A stretch of 64,000 bases of DNA from Tipula vernalis. Its lineage: Eukaryota > Arthropoda > Insecta > Diptera > Tipulidae. The position numbers were made by a program, and so were the translations under genes. How positions within the stretch are numbered: position 1 is the stretch's first letter; each line of letters begins with the position of its first letter. Shown here in pieces: positions 10,619 to 23,061 of this stretch. The notes beneath the pieces are model-generated. The model did not search any database. It was not told the origin of the DNA and was given only the letters and a program-made list of their open reading frames with translations. The stretch covers positions 184,304,015-184,368,014 of the forward strand of contig OY282558.1 of the NCBI GenBank assembly GCA_958295665.1, in the 5' to 3' direction.

Positions 10619-12283
10619 CAAACGATGCCGCTGCAACAATCACTGTAAAATATTATATTTTCAGTGTCCGGAGATTCCAACAAAAGATGTTCAAGAAGAC
10701 AAGAAGCTACTTCGTTGCCTCCCCGTTTAGCTTCTCCCTCGTGGCACATATAGCAATATGGTTGGTTTAATATACAATCATGGACAGTTAAGTACGTCCA
10801 TAATTGACGTTTGTAAAATTATATATTGGAATAGAGAAGAGGTGTAGGCAAGGATTTTTCCAGGTCAAACGTATAAAGTTTGGTTTTGGAATTCATTCGC
10901 GCAATGCTTTTATCATTATCTTTTGATTTGTACGCGATATCTGCGTCATTAAGGTGCTGTGTTTGCAATGCTGATATTTTTTTTTTCTCTTCTGCCGTTT
11001 TTGCAATATCAATTTGCAAGTTAAATGTGTCGCATTTACTGTACGTATCAGTTTTTGGTTTTTTAAAAGACAGTCCTAGACCTATTATAAAAAGATCTGT
11101 TTAATTAATACACGAAATAAATACACACATACCTTTGAAAATTTCCGAGTATTTGGTAATTGAAATAGGACGCTCAAGTTTATACATTTTTAGTAAATTC
11201 AAATCGCATTGGAGATACTTTTTGCTTGACCGATTCCGAGTATAATGGCTCTATAAGCCGGAAATTTGTTGATATGAGCTATTACTTCTTCAATTTGACT
11301 ATCCGAAAGCTTATTAACTGGTATTCTTTTACCACGATTCTCTACGACAGTGTTATAAAAAGAATTAATTGTCATCTTTTTTCTGATTGTCTTAATATAG
11401 CTCACGGTTTCCCCTAAAGTATGTAAGAAGCATTTTTGACAAACGTTAATTTTCAAACCATTGAGTTCCAAACTATATATGTAAGAATGAGTTCTATTTC
11501 GAGGAGCAGTAGTACTCTTTAATAATGTAACTCGCTTCTTGCCGCGAACTTCCATTAATCCAAATACATATAAGGCCCTTGAAGTGTAAGAAGTAAGCTC
11601 CCAATACTTTTTAAATATAGTTTTTTGCTCATCGTACCTAATTTTTGTTCGACACTTCTTTTGACATTCATCCAATGGTTTACAAAATCTTCCTTTGCTT
11701 TTTCCTTTTTTAGTTTTGGAATTACAGTTTGCTTTAGCCATTCATTTTGATCCATTAAGTCACTATTTACAGCCGCAGATGAAGTAATTGGCTTATCATT
11801 GTTGATATTGGCAATATGGCTTTCATGCTCGGAACATAGGTTTCTTTCAATGGTAGCAGCGATTTCGGAAAGGTCAGACAATTCGTCGTCAGATGAAGTT
11901 GTATCACTGAATTTTGGAGGAATGAAATCTGGGTCTATGTCGCTGTCATCAAGCGATTCATTAATATTATTTTCATTCGAACTAGAATCGTTATGCTTTT
12001 CATTATGTTGCAACAAATCTGATATTTGGTTGCTATTAACACTTCTAGCAACATTAGATTGCATTTCGATGTTTCTGGATTGTTTAGACACAGCAGTTTC
12101 TGAATAAAAATCGCGTGATTAAGCATCAGTAAGCGAGTTCTGTGATTTTTTTGGTTCGAGTAGCGTATCTGCAACTTAAACAAAATAAGGTAATCAAGAT
12201 AACTAAAATATGTAACACGAAGAAAATACAAAATACATACCAGAAGAAATTGGCATCGCACTCGAAGTTACATTTTCTGCCAT
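10619..12283 (-). pseudogene. Element A: intron-containing DDE-like transposase gene of an unclassified insect TE family, truncated
   Basis: I infer a multi-exon minus-strand gene. Exon 1 is 12283-12241 (start MAENVTSSAMPISS). Intron 1 is 12240-12169 (72 bp, GTATGT...TTGCAG, phase 1). Exon 2 begins at 12168 and intron 2 is 11132-11082 (51 bp, GTATGT...ATAATAG, phase 1). The N-terminus is acidic (DDSDIDPDFIPP). A cysteine-rich block follows (CKPLDECQKKCRTKI), then CQKCFL, SHYTRNR, FKKPKTDT with KCD, a coiled helix, and an RNase-H-like first aspartate in LYTFDLEKSLPTP (about 10850-10890). FYSDCCSG at about 10630-10650 is the block of the second aspartate. The copy ends there against a Tc1 fragment. 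Defects are an in-frame TAA at about 12123 and frameshifts near 11735 and 11255, plus a stop near 10815. It is homologous to element B at 39545-41994. A Pfam search (I would test DUF7869) would decide the family name. Confidence 0.7.
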
Positions 12284-12955
12284 GTAGAATTCTGATGCAA
12301 CATAAGAGAAAAAAAGATAACATCGCTGGAGGTACTTGGACTGGTTAAGACCGACAGTAGTTCTACAAAAGGTAATAATTATCTGAAAAATTACTTAAAC
12401 TAAAAAGTGTCGTAAAACGCGATTGCCACAAAAAACCGTTTAGCTTTGTGGGCTTTTCGAATAATTAGTATTTTGTCCTTAGTCAAATATTGATTTGCCA
12501 AGTTATTGTTAAATTTAAAATTTGTCATTGTAAACTCTCTAAATCAGGCTACAGTTCTAGCGTACGGAATTTTATCTTTCTTGAAAAGTAAACAAAATTT
12601 ATTAAGAAATTTTACGGTTATTAAGACATTCTGAGGAATTCCCAAAATCTATTATTCTATATTCTTCCATTCTTCTTATCTATTCGCATTTCATAGATCT
12701 GGACAAGGTTCTTTCTTCTATATAGAGCAGTGGCAGGTTGTGTTGGTAAAGAAACCTTTAGATAGACCAATTTTGAAAATTTTCTCTTTCATTGCTTCAA
12801 AAATGTGATGGTTGTAAATGTAAATAATTGTTTATCAACTGCATATTTCTGTTTCCAAGCCTCTTCTTAATTGTTGGAAAGAACATTTTTAAAGTTGTAA
12901 ATCCATTTTCACCAATTAAAATCTAATCCTTTAATTTTAAGCGGTTAAGTGGTGA
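12284..12955. other. Upstream flank of element A, nothing recognised
   Basis: The AT-rich flank presumably includes the promoter and 5' end of element A, but I could not find a terminal inverted repeat matching element B. Confidence 0.4.
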
Positions 12956-13245
12956 CCAGCGAAAAATTATAAATTTAAAAATTAAGAATTATGAAAACTT
13001 AAAAATGCGGTAGATAGACATTTTTCTAGTGTATTTTGCCTAAAAGATAAAAAATGTGACCACTTTGTGTTTGCGAATTATGTATGCAGCCTTATTTTGT
13101 GTTGCACCTAAACATAACCTCACAATAAAATAATTTATAATAATCAAGTTTATTTCATTAAAAGTGAAGAAAGTTTAGCTGGAAATGAAACATCGAAAAA
13201 TAAGGGTTCGACTTATATTCTTAAGTTTATAATTTTTCGCTGGTT
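12956..13245. repeat. Short inverted-repeat element (about 290 bp)
   Basis: ACCAGCGAAAAATTATAAA near 12956-12975 is repeated inverted near 13226-13245, and the similarity continues into TTAA-rich sequence. The interior is AT-rich and non-coding, so this is probably a MITE. The exact ends are uncertain. Confidence 0.55.
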
Positions 13246-13979
13246 GAGCCTTTAGGCCTTACAAAAAACAAGCAGATCTCGCACATTTTACGTGCTAAAA
13301 AATTCAAGTTTTTTGTACGAGCAAAATGTGCTAGAAAAAATGTCAAATTGATGCCAATGGCTAAATTTAATCGGTACTTATATGAAATTGTTAGATATTA
13401 ATTTGCTTAATATCTAAAATCTCTATTTTTGGCAATTGTAAAAATTTTTAGAGTAAAATTTCCTATTCACCGGTGGATTTACAACGTCTTGTGACGTTTT
13501 AAAACTTTCAAATTTAAAATTATGTTTAACGCGATTTCATGAAATGGGACTCTAACACGATTTTTAGATTCTGGAATAAGGTCAATTAGGATGGAATCTG
13601 ATTACTCCTTCTTTCCAATTATGGGCGATCTTGGCCATGTCTTAACCGATTACCATTAAATACGATATGTATCCAATGAAAATAGGCATCCTGCACTGCC
13701 GTTAGAATTGGGGACGAATGGGAAATGGCGGCTATTGTTGATGAGTTGTCCAAATCATAAATCGAGTAGACACAGAACAAATTTAAAATATAGACTAAAA
13801 TTGGCACTTGTCCATATTCATCAATAGGAAATTATTGCACAAACACCAGTAATTGTCGACATTTCCTTTTCATATGGCTGCGGCCTTATTATAGCAATCC
13901 ATCCATATTCGGATTTGGTGGTTTCATAACTTTTCTTAAATTACAGTTTTATTTTGTACAGTAGCTTAGGTGATTTTTT
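13246..13979. other. AT-rich spacer, nothing recognised
   Basis: The open frame 13619-13807 has no family resemblance. No motif or array was seen. Confidence 0.45.
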
Positions 13980-14600
13980 GGTTTTCTAGAATTCTAGGAT
14001 TATTCAACATTTTTGGGAATATCGAGATTATTCCAGTCAACTTGAGATTCTCGATGATATTCGTGTTTCGCATGGCGTTGATTTGGCGTTGGCTCCCGAG
14101 AAGATACTCTCAAAATTCGAGGTTATTTAAAATGTTTTGGTTAATCTAGATTTGAGGATTTGGGTGGCATTCAGCATGCTTCGTATCGAATCCCTCGAGG
14201 TTATCCACATTATTCTATTTTCAGGAATATACTAAATTTTCGAGATTATTCGAGATCACTCTGAATTCTAAGATTTTCGTAATTTTTTTAGCGTATTTGA
14301 GTTTCTTGATTTTATAGAATTTTGCTTAATATGACATTGAGTTGCACGGTGTTTCAGACTTAGTGTAAATTTTTGGGCTTATTCGAGATTTACCTTTGAG
14401 TTTTGTAGCATTACTATATGAGGTTTATTCTTTTTTCGCGATTGTTCGAGATTATGCGAGAAAATTTTCAATTTTTTCGGTGAATAGTGATTATTAAATA
14501 CATTTTTGAGATCATTTGTTGGTTTGGATGTTATTGAACTTTATTAAAAATTGTCGGAAAATTGATGGAAGGTTGGTTATTCAAGATTATGTCAAATTAT
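13980..14600. repeat. Degenerate GAGATTATTCGAG-rich stretch
   Basis: Variants of TTCGAGATTATTCGAGAT recur at irregular spacing (for example near 14022, 14240, 14380, 14445). This looks like a heavily decayed short tandem repeat. Nothing is encoded. Confidence 0.45.
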
Positions 14601-15414
14601 CCGAATTCAAAAATTTTCGAGACTACTGAAGAATGTTTAGTGTTTACTGTAGTGTTTATTAGCTTTGAGTTGTTATCAAGTTTAGCGTGTCAAACCAAAG
14701 TAGTAAAACTATTTATTTGGATTAGAGCCCCTTTATTTCACTTGCTAATAGTTCTTTTAATGAAATTGATTATAACCCTTTAGATATAGCCTACATTCGA
14801 ATTTATGTAACTTCCTTTAAATAATGTCAGTCTGTAATATTTTATTTTTTAAATTTCACAACATAAATAAATCAATGCAAATCGGTTAATTAAAAAGTCA
14901 GGCAGATTCATTTATGTTTATCAAACATTTAAAAGATAGTCCGTCCGAGTATCAGGCATAAATTCTAGATCATTCAAACGATAATCATGTTGATCGAATT
15001 TTCCACCGAATTCCTAATATCAATTGGCATTCTGGAAATCATCTCAAATATCTTCAAAAACAAATCAAAAATGGGAGGAAATCATCTCAAATGTTTATCT
15101 TCAAAACTAGAATTAATTGCTTAGGGCGGTCGAAGTTCTTTAAACTTTATCAAAGCCTTTGGTGGGAAAATTATAACTGGCTGTCCGATTGAGGCAAAGA
15201 GGTACAAAGTTTCCTCAGTTTCAGTTGAGGTATGGTTTAATCTCCTAATCGATATTTATCTATTGTTTAAAAAATAAAATCGCAATAAATGCTCCCGCCT
15301 ACCGAAAACGCTTACAACAAGAAATTAGAGGTCTTCCCGACACCAACTTCTGCCGAACAGACTTACACCAGTTCGCGATTGACGATTGTAAAAGTAAACT
15401 AAAGTTAAGAGTGA
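14601..15414. other. AT-rich spacer, nothing recognised
   Basis: A short duplicated phrase (GGAAATCATCTCAAAT near 15036 and 15078) is the only local structure I noticed. Confidence 0.4.
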
Positions 15415-15605
15415 ATATTTATTCAATTTTCATAGATTATTTATTCATTACTCACTCAGAAGCCACTCACTATTAACTTATTACTATTCAATGATTATTC
15501 ACTGATTATTCGCTCATTAACTATCCATTATTAACTGATTATTCTCTCATCATTCACCTTTCAGTGAATAATCTGCGAATAAAGAGTGAATAATGAAAGT
15601 ATAGA
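15415..15605. repeat. Low-complexity TGATTATTCACT repeat with inverted end
   Basis: Words such as GATTATTCACTGATTATTCG recur from 15430 to 15560, and the complement (GTGAATAATCTGCGAATAAA) follows at 15564-15595, so the stretch can fold. Likely simple-repeat expansion. Confidence 0.5.
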
Positions 15606-15663
15606 TAGTGTGAATCTTTTCTTTTGACTTGGATGGATCAGATGAATGTTTTCTGGATGGATC

Positions 15664-16427
15664 TTAGGATGTAGTTAATTTAAGTTTTCCCTCTGGAGTG
15701 TAATTAACCGGATTAGTAAGGCTATTCTGCTGACTGCAATTAGACAATATTGTTGAAGTAATTTTATGCATAATCTTCTCAAAAATGATATCCACAAGTG
15801 TTTCTTCGTCATATTGATTGTCATCAGTAGACGGTAACTTAACGTAACTATTATTATCCATTGATAAATTTGCAGTGCAATTATTAGGTTCATCAGCCTT
15901 ATTCGATTCGACTGGTGGATCACTTGTATTAGTAACTGCTGCATTACAACCATCGGAATCGACAATTTCAAGCTCTTCGGGTATAACAACAACTTTTTCC
16001 AATGCTACAAGAAACGATGATTGTAACTGTGGTGTAAATTTTAATTTGGTTTTGAGTTCTTCAGAACAAGTTTCAACCTCATCACAACTTTGCAGTAAAT
16101 GTTGGGCTGACGTAGTTACATTTTTGGATGAAGAGATTCGTTCCAGTCTTCCTCTTATATGCCAAAACACCGTCATTAATTCTAACACCGCCTCCATATT
16201 AGGCTATTAATCACTTTCAATTTTCGTTGACAGATCTGGATTTCTCTTGGTGGATAGCGAGCTGCAGCTTTATGAGCTAGTCTGGGCTTATCTGAATCGT
16301 TTTTAAGCTCAGAGGCGACTTGCTCTTGTAATTTTTTAATTTTATCAGGTATGGTTCCCGAAATATCTCTAAGTCGGCATTCAATAGCCATTTCCTCAAA
16401 ATCGAGGTATTGAACAGAAACTTCCAT
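15664..16427 (-). pseudogene. LTR-retrotransposon gag-like N-terminal fragment
   Basis: The first frame (16427-16182) starts MEVSVQYLDFEEMAIE and contains RDISGTIPDKIKKLQEQV and AAARYPPREIQICQRKLKVI. After a one-base shift at about 16200 it continues as MEAVLELMTVFWHIRGRLER and a serine/threonine-rich acidic region to a stop at 15664. The helical charged N-terminus, the start about 700 nt downstream of a primer-binding-site-like sequence (17131-17144) and the absence of enzymatic motifs suggest gag of a Gypsy-type element. No zinc knuckle, protease or RT follows. The family is inferred from layout and would need a profile search. Confidence 0.5.
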
Positions 16428-17130
16428 TATAATAAAAAAAATAGAAAAATGAGTTGAAAGAAAATATAATCGATATAATGAGTATCGTGAGATAAATTAA
16501 TTAAACAAAGGTATTCAATGATATCCGATAAATAAATAAATAAATAAAGATAAATAAATGCTCTTATAACCCGATCACAAGAATATATAATAAATCATGA
16601 ATTGTAGTGGTTTGGATTCACAAATAAATTAAATAATTTTTCAATAGTACGGCACGGCTATATTATAAACTAGTGAACTCTTAGAGTTGAACTTTTGAAG
16701 CTAAAACAGGTACATTATAACTGATTTGAAATCAAAACGACATAAAGTCGGAAATCAAACCTAAATAGTACCAGCTAATATGAAAACATTTAACTATTAT
16801 GCTAGTTTGCTATCTTAGGGAAATCCAAAGCTTGTTGCGAATCCCGAAGATAGTCATTTTAATGGAACTAGGTACAGGGAATTTATTAACAATGAGTCAG
16901 AAATCGATCTTATAAGAAACACTTCTATTCAGAAATGGAAATAGGCTCAATAAATCCCTACCTAAATTACTAACGATTATTGGAGAGATCCGTCCTAGCA
17001 TTAAACATCAAAACGCTAATTAACGGAGATCAACGCGCAGGATCTAACCAAAATTAAACGATATCTATTGTTTTGTCTCTATCTAAACATTCAATAATAA
17101 AAACAACCGAAATTTATTCGTATATCTTAA
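16428..17130 (-). other. Presumed untranslated leader of the LTR-element remnant
   Basis: This non-coding AT-rich stretch lies between the primer-binding-site-like sequence and the gag-like frame. Its length fits the leader of an insect LTR element. Confidence 0.35.
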
Positions 17131-17144
17131 TTGTTTGGGCGCCA
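17131..17144 (-). other. tRNA-Lys-type primer binding site (candidate)
   Basis: The minus strand reads TGGCGCCCAAACAA two bases after a candidate LTR end TGTTACA (17147-17153 on the plus strand as TGTAACA). TGGCGCCCAA is the start of the classic tRNA-Lys primer site. The second LTR was not found at the other end, so the element is truncated. Confidence 0.5.
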
Positions 17145-17146
17145 TC

Positions 17147-17760
17147 TGTAACACGTTAAGGTTCGTTGCGACTTTTGTACAATATAAATTAAATAAGTTT
17201 CACAATTCACCATCCAAAACGAACTGACCAAAAAAAAAACACCCGCATATAGCAAAAAAAATAATCATGCAATACATAGAGATGCAATTCGCTTATATTG
17301 TCAATATTCTATATACCCATGATCATCTTCTACTATATACTTTCACTCAGACACAAAAGACCACTCAAGGTATATAACACAAACACCGCCTAAATATATT
17401 TATAATGACCACCACATAAACTGTGTGTACTCTTTAAAATTTCGTTTGGAGTAGTACCTGTTGTAAATAAGTATATAACGAAATCAGTGATGGGCAACCG
17501 ATTTTGATACCCGCACCTGTAAAATCCGACGTTCTATTTGGAACAAAAAAAAATGCAAAATTACTTTTGCATGGAGCAATTTATCAAATTGTTACAACAC
17601 ACACATTTCAATTTCCGTTACTTTTCTGATTTCACTGTGAGCAACTAAAATCTTGCCAAAGATGATTAAGGGGTCAGTGTGATCGCTCCGGTTTATTATT
17701 GGCCTTCACATTATTATAACTAGAATATTACAGGCACATTTCTTTGGCCATGTTGCTAAA
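17147..17760 (-). other. Possible 5' LTR remnant (ends uncertain)
   Basis: If the primer site is correct, the LTR ends at 17147 and extends upward on this strand. I could not define its outer end or find a second copy in the window. Confidence 0.3.
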
Positions 17761-20429
17761 ATAATTGAATAGCACAAATAAATTTGGCAGAGGATTAAAC
17801 CTTAGTGAAATAAAGCCACATACAAACAATTCAAGTTTGAACAAGTATTTTACAAACTATTTTATCTATACTTTTTTATCAAATGAAATAAAAGATGTTT
17901 TGAACAACAAATTTAATTTAGCCATATACAGAATTATATTCATAATGTTGATCGATTGTTGTGTATATGTTTACTGTGCAAAAGCCAAAGAAATAAAATT
18001 AAAACGTCGGCGCCAAAAAATAAATAATCACCTTGTTGACAAAACTCGTACCGCTGACACAATATTGTTCGTATGTATAGTTTAGCGGGTTGGATAACAT
18101 GTAAAACGATATTAATTTTGAAAATGTTTATAAAACCGAATTGATAGAAAATCAATCACATTTTATATGTTCACAAATATACTTTGCAGCGCATAAACCA
18201 AATTAAAACAAAAAAAAAAAAAAAATGTCTTTTAATTTATCCACAAACAATATTTTTATCGGTTTGTCCATAATCTCTCTATTGTTGGTTTTGACTTGAA
18301 TAGCTACATATACTCAACCATCATCGATTATAGACAATTTATGTACTGAACAAACAGAGGGAACATAAAATTCAATAGAACGGGTAAAAATATTCATTAC
18401 AAATCTGAAAATTCATATTTCTGATTTTACATACATAAGAATTTTATGTTTTATGTATGCTAACATATTCGTTCCAAACCTTAAAATCGGATACAATACT
18501 GTGCGCGCCATAAAAATTGAAAAGGAAAATATTTTATCGAGGGAAAAAACAATTCAACTTGGAATGGTTAAAATTTAGGCCATGATTAAAGATTAAAATG
18601 TACGTTTGTTAGCCACATTTTTTTTATGATATACTCTCGTATATTGCGGAACATCAAAAGATTAGAAGAAATCCATAGTGATGTAAATGATGTGGGGAAG
18701 GATTTTAATACTTAATTAGGTTAATTACCCTTATAGATTATTTATCTTGGAAAGAAAAAAAAATTATTAAAATCTTTGTAGTTAATTTTTGTGTTTTTCT
18801 TTTTTATATTAAAAGCATCATCAAATTCTGTATCTAAGTATAATTAATTTTAACATTCTAAACACAAGTTTTTATCTACTTTCTGAAATTTTGGTGTTCA
18901 TAATTATTATTTTTTTTCTGTGCTGCCTTTATTAATTTCATGAAATTTTCTTACATTTTTCATTTCATTAATTTCCAAATATTTACATTATTGATAAAAA
19001 AAAAAAAATTCCCCAAAAATCGAGCGGCGCACCCATCAATACATTTTAGATGTATTTGTATACAGGTCACATTTGAGTTACGTCGTTCCGTCTGAACTGC
19101 AAAATAAATCAATAAAATGATTTTTTTTTGTATCTTTTTTTACATTTTGACATTACATATTCTTTCGCAGAAAATAAATAGATTTTTTTTTTTTTATTTT
19201 GATTCGGATCATTTGTCACAAATCCGGATTTTTTGGTAGATTTCATCAAAATTTCACAAATACTTAGAAATGTAAACGTCAAAATTAGATAAACCAAAAT
19301 AGGACGCTATTTTCATAAATCATTTGTGGTTCAAGATTTCACAATACAATATGTAAAATGAGTAAAACATAACCTCGCTTTTTTATTTGTTATTTATTTC
19401 ACAATATTAATGTTTTTGTTTTCTTTTTTGTTTTTCCTAATTTCTCGTTTTTTTTTTACTAACGTCGGGTTTCCCAGAACATTTGAACGACGCAACTCAA
19501 TGATGACCTGTATTTGGAATGTACAAACATAGAAAATCAGTAGAAACAGCATTAATATTAAAACGTTAGTTTTACGAAAAACACACAACTTGTTGACGGA
19601 CATGATGATGATGAGTGAATACATGATGTGTATCAGTAAAATGTTTTGATTTTTCATATTAAATTAACATGTGGATATAATTTTTCATGAATTTTGTTAA
19701 TTTTTCAACGATGACGCTTGATTTTTTTTTTTTTTTAGTTTACAACGTTTAGTGTCTTCAGTATATGTATGATGATGTGATGAGTAATTAATGTTTGTTT
19801 CTTCGAAATTTGCATATAGGCATGTCAATAGTATGTGGTGAACTTTTAATTTCAGTAAGTTCCTTTCATTTTGGTGGTTTTAGTATTTGACCTGGAAATA
19901 GTAATACGCCAAAACCGAAAAAAATTGAATTCGCTTGTTTTATAGGCCAAGGTCAATCATAATATTAATAATTACTACATGTAGCATATAAATAACTTTT
20001 GTCAGTATTTGCTACTAATTTTACTATGTAAATACCTTGTTTAAAATATTTTAAAATTGTTTTGGAATTCTTTGACCTACACACACATATACATGTATTT
20101 TGAAAAGAATAATAAAATATCCATAAGCACATTTTCGTTCCCACTTCCTACACAATTCATAGAGGCTTGTCTAAATCATGAGATAAGCATCATTTAATAC
20201 GTCCTAATGGTTATTTGCAAAAAAAAAAAAATTTAACACATTCCATACTATAAAAAATATTCGTATTTCAATACGGGAAACTGATATTATTGACTATAAA
20301 ACAACAGCGAGTCGAAATATGTATTTTTCAAAAATAACGTTTACCATTAAATTAATGGATATATTAACCCGACACCCTCTACCGTATAATTTTAATGTAA
20401 CTGTTGTTGAGATTTATAAAAATATACAG
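17761..20429. other. AT-rich non-coding DNA with poly-A/T runs
   Basis: There are many homopolymer runs. Open frames at 17765-18085, 19109-19297 and 19394-19657 have AT-driven compositions (lysine, asparagine, isoleucine, phenylalanine) and no recognisable domain. Confidence 0.5.
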
Positions 20430-20460
20430 TCAGTCACACAAATTTGCGTACAACCTAGAA
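20430..20460. repeat. Candidate Tc1-type terminal sequence
   Basis: TACAGTCAGTCACACAAATT followed by TGCGTAC resembles the CAGT-containing termini of Tc1-like elements and precedes, by about 700 bp, a Tc1 transposase remnant on the same strand. No matching inverted terminus was found downstream. Confidence 0.35.
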
Positions 20461-21124
20461 ACCACTCGAATTACCCCACTCTAAATTATTTTTACTACAT
20501 TTAAAAGCAGTAAAAATACATTGCCCAAATATTACTGTTATTTGAATGTAATTTTTTTTTAGATAGGAAAACTGGAGTCCGATTTCCATACAAGTAGAGT
20601 AAATAACCCACTAGACACAAGTAAATTTTACTGAAAAGGTAAATTAGCTTTTAAATAAAGTAAAATTTCTATACAAGTAAGGTTAACTAACCGCACAAAT
20701 TGTTTCTACTTCTATTATAAATGAAGCATTTTCTAGTACCTGCCACTAAGATTATAGACGTTTGATCTGTTCTGGATGCTGTCCTGTAATGATTTACAAT
20801 TAACATCACCAGTAACCTAAATCAAAATGGTAAGGCTCTAATTAGTTTCTAAAGTACGAAGTCCGACCTGGAGTTCCTATGAATTAAGGTGACAAAAATC
20901 AAGACAACACATTTTCTAAACTACCTGTCCGCTGGGTGCTTGAATTTTCTGGAAATCTGCATTAGGTTCCTCTGATACTCTGAAAATCCATATCAAAATT
21001 TGTTAATTATCACTAGGAACTACTAATGGAAAATGGTGATAAGGATAACTAGGTTTCCAACTTTTAACACAGTTTTGGAATGTGGTAATTTTCCTAGTGG
21101 ATCATCCCAAAGGACCCAAAATGA

Positions 21125-21745
21125 GAGTAAAGAGTCCAACAAAATTTACTAAAACGTTTATTACGTTTATTAAGAGGTGGGTGGATTAAACGATTTAAAG
21201 GATGCGGCAATGCTGACGATGAGCTTGGTAGAGGGAGTAAAAGGGCCACATCTAAATGGGAAGATAAAATGATTTGTGAATTGTTTACTAAAAATCCAAC
21301 AATAACCCTTTGAGAGGGACAACAACAACAACTAATTAAAAAAGGAGTTTGACTATCCCTCGATACAATCAGAAGCAGGATCCAAAAAATCGGCATGAAA
21401 AGCAGAAGTACAATTACCAAACCATTATTGACTGAAAAGCATATTGGAAAAAGGCAAATGCAAATGGAAATGAAAATTTGAAACGGGACTGGAGTAATAT
21501 AACTACAAAAGAGCATGGTCACAAAAAGGTGATTAAATCTTGCTACGTACCATTAAGCATCCCGCAAAGATCCATGTTTATGGATGCTTCTTTTCTAAGG
21601 TATTGGGAAGGTCAATCATATTTACGAGAAACCTGGACGCCAAATTTATGGTCCAGGATTCTACAAGAGACACTATTGCTGAAAAAGTCGGTGATGAAAT
21701 CAGCAAATTGTCCAAGAAATACAAAAACTTTCGGAAATAAAAATA
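21125..21745 (+). pseudogene. Tc1-like transposase pseudogene
   Basis: Plus-strand fragments follow Tc1 order: KFTKTFI with FIKRWVD (about 21140-21190), a helix-turn-helix region spread over frames (KWEDKMICELFTKNP at about 21255-21300), ENLKRDWSNI at 21470-21500, then TIKHPAKIHVYGCFFSKVLG and FTRNLDAKFMVQ (21549-21660), and finally RDTIAEKVGDEIS (21664-21705), a C-terminal segment. The blocks with the second aspartate and third acidic residue are missing between FMVQ and RDTIAEKV, so an internal deletion removed the catalytic centre. Multiple frame changes and stops are present. Confidence 0.8.
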
Positions 21746-21779
21746 CTTGGTATTTGCCAGCGATATACTAATATTTATC

Positions 21780-22181
21780 GAATTTATCTAACAACAAAAT
21801 TGAGGTTGTCTGTGTTTAACAAAGCATACATTCGGGCGAATTTATTATATGTAGAAAGAAAAATACATTCAAATCAAATATTTGAACTTAATGCTAAGTA
21901 TAAAAATTCAAATACACAAAATTTATCAAGATTTAAACTGTTTGGGATTTAACAAAGCTAATCCCCTTAAACTTAATAACGGATCAAAGCGTTAACCTAT
22001 TAACCGACAATGTTTGACAAATTTAAAAATGTAATCTTATCCATGTATAAGAAAATCGACATCTCAAAACTTTTTATTACAGACAAACATCCCACTATGA
22101 TATTCTGATAGGCCTAGGCGTATTAATAATGCACATCGATCTCACTATCATTTTTCGGTAGGCCTATGTGTATAGTATAAT
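21780..22181. other. AT-rich spacer, nothing recognised
   Basis: A loose direct repeat (TTTAACAAAGC near 21815 and 21953) is the only structure noted. Confidence 0.4.
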
Positions 22182-22392
22182 CATGGTCATCCGCTTGAAT
22201 TTCATATTGGGGTTACCTATTGAAATATCAATTATTCTAAAACTTGAAAAATTGGATATTCTGCATATCTAAGAAAATCGATATTTCTTCTATCGGCTTT
22301 CTTAGACATGCATAATATCCAACTTTCCAAGTTTTCGAATAATCGATATTTCAATAGGTAACCCCAATATGAAATTTTAGCGGATAAGCATG
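22182..22392. repeat. Foldback element, about 100-bp arms
   Basis: The arms 22182-22283 and 22290-22392 pair, sharing GGGGTTACCTATTGAAATAT and its complement plus ATCCGCT near the tips, with almost no loop. No coding capacity. It directly precedes the first GGCCGAA-type minisatellite. Confidence 0.75.
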
Positions 22393-22405
22393 CTGCAGTG
22401 TGCTA

Positions 22406-22563
22406 CATTCGGCCTTTCAATACTTTCGGCCTTTCGACCCAATCGGCCATTAGACATTCGGCCTTTCGACACATACGGCCATCCGACATTCGGCCTTTCG
22501 ACATCTGGCCTTGTGACTTATTCGGCTTTTCGACATTTGGCCTTCCGACATTCGGCCTTTCAA
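22406..22563. repeat. Minisatellite array 1 (TTCGGCCTTTCGACA unit)
   Basis: About ten units of 12-18 bp with consensus CATTCGGCCTTTCGA are present. They differ from arrays 2 and 3 by CTTT for CCTT and carry more substitutions. Open frames here are translations of the repeat. Confidence 0.85.
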
Positions 22564-22599
22564 CAACAAACATTTTGTATATTATATAGATACAATACA

Positions 22600-23045
22600 A
22601 TAATCATCTCTTTAATACCTCAGGATTTTTACCGACAAAACCGATTGACGAGTAATTTGGAAAGTAAGTAGGGAATGGCTCAAGGAACAAAACTTATAGT
22701 ATAGTGCCGATGTGCTTTTATCCTGAGGGTGTATCCTTATCGTGGTAGGAAATTAGTGCACTTAAAATAACAGCAGAAATCGATAGAGGGAAAAATTCTA
22801 AGCAAAATTAGTTCTATGAAGTTTTTTCGATAAATCAATATTTTTCGAGTTATTCACGATTGAAAATGTTGATTTTTCATCTAAAAAATGAATGTGTACT
22901 AATTTTCAGGGGGTAGCATCCACAAAATCCCCAGGGTAAAATCACACATTGTCGCTATTTAACTTTCGTTCCTTGAGCCATTCCCTACTTATTATCCAAA
23001 TTTCACGTCAATCGGTTTTGTCCATAAGAATTCTGAAGTAGTAAT
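22600..23045. repeat. Inverted repeat linking minisatellite arrays 1 and 2
   Basis: GACAAAACCGATTGACG near 22632 and AGTAGGGAATGGCTCAAGGA near 22667 recur inverted near 23007 and 22970. Similarity continues inward (GTGCCGATGTG against CACATTGTCGC). Together with the arrays outside it, this forms a foldback of about 890 bp (22406-23298). Confidence 0.75.
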
Positions 23046-23061
23046 TTATTTGGAATGATAT

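Noticed and set aside
17765..18085. 106-codon plus-strand frame
   Set aside because: Lys/Asn/Ile-rich, no homologous motif and no supporting context.
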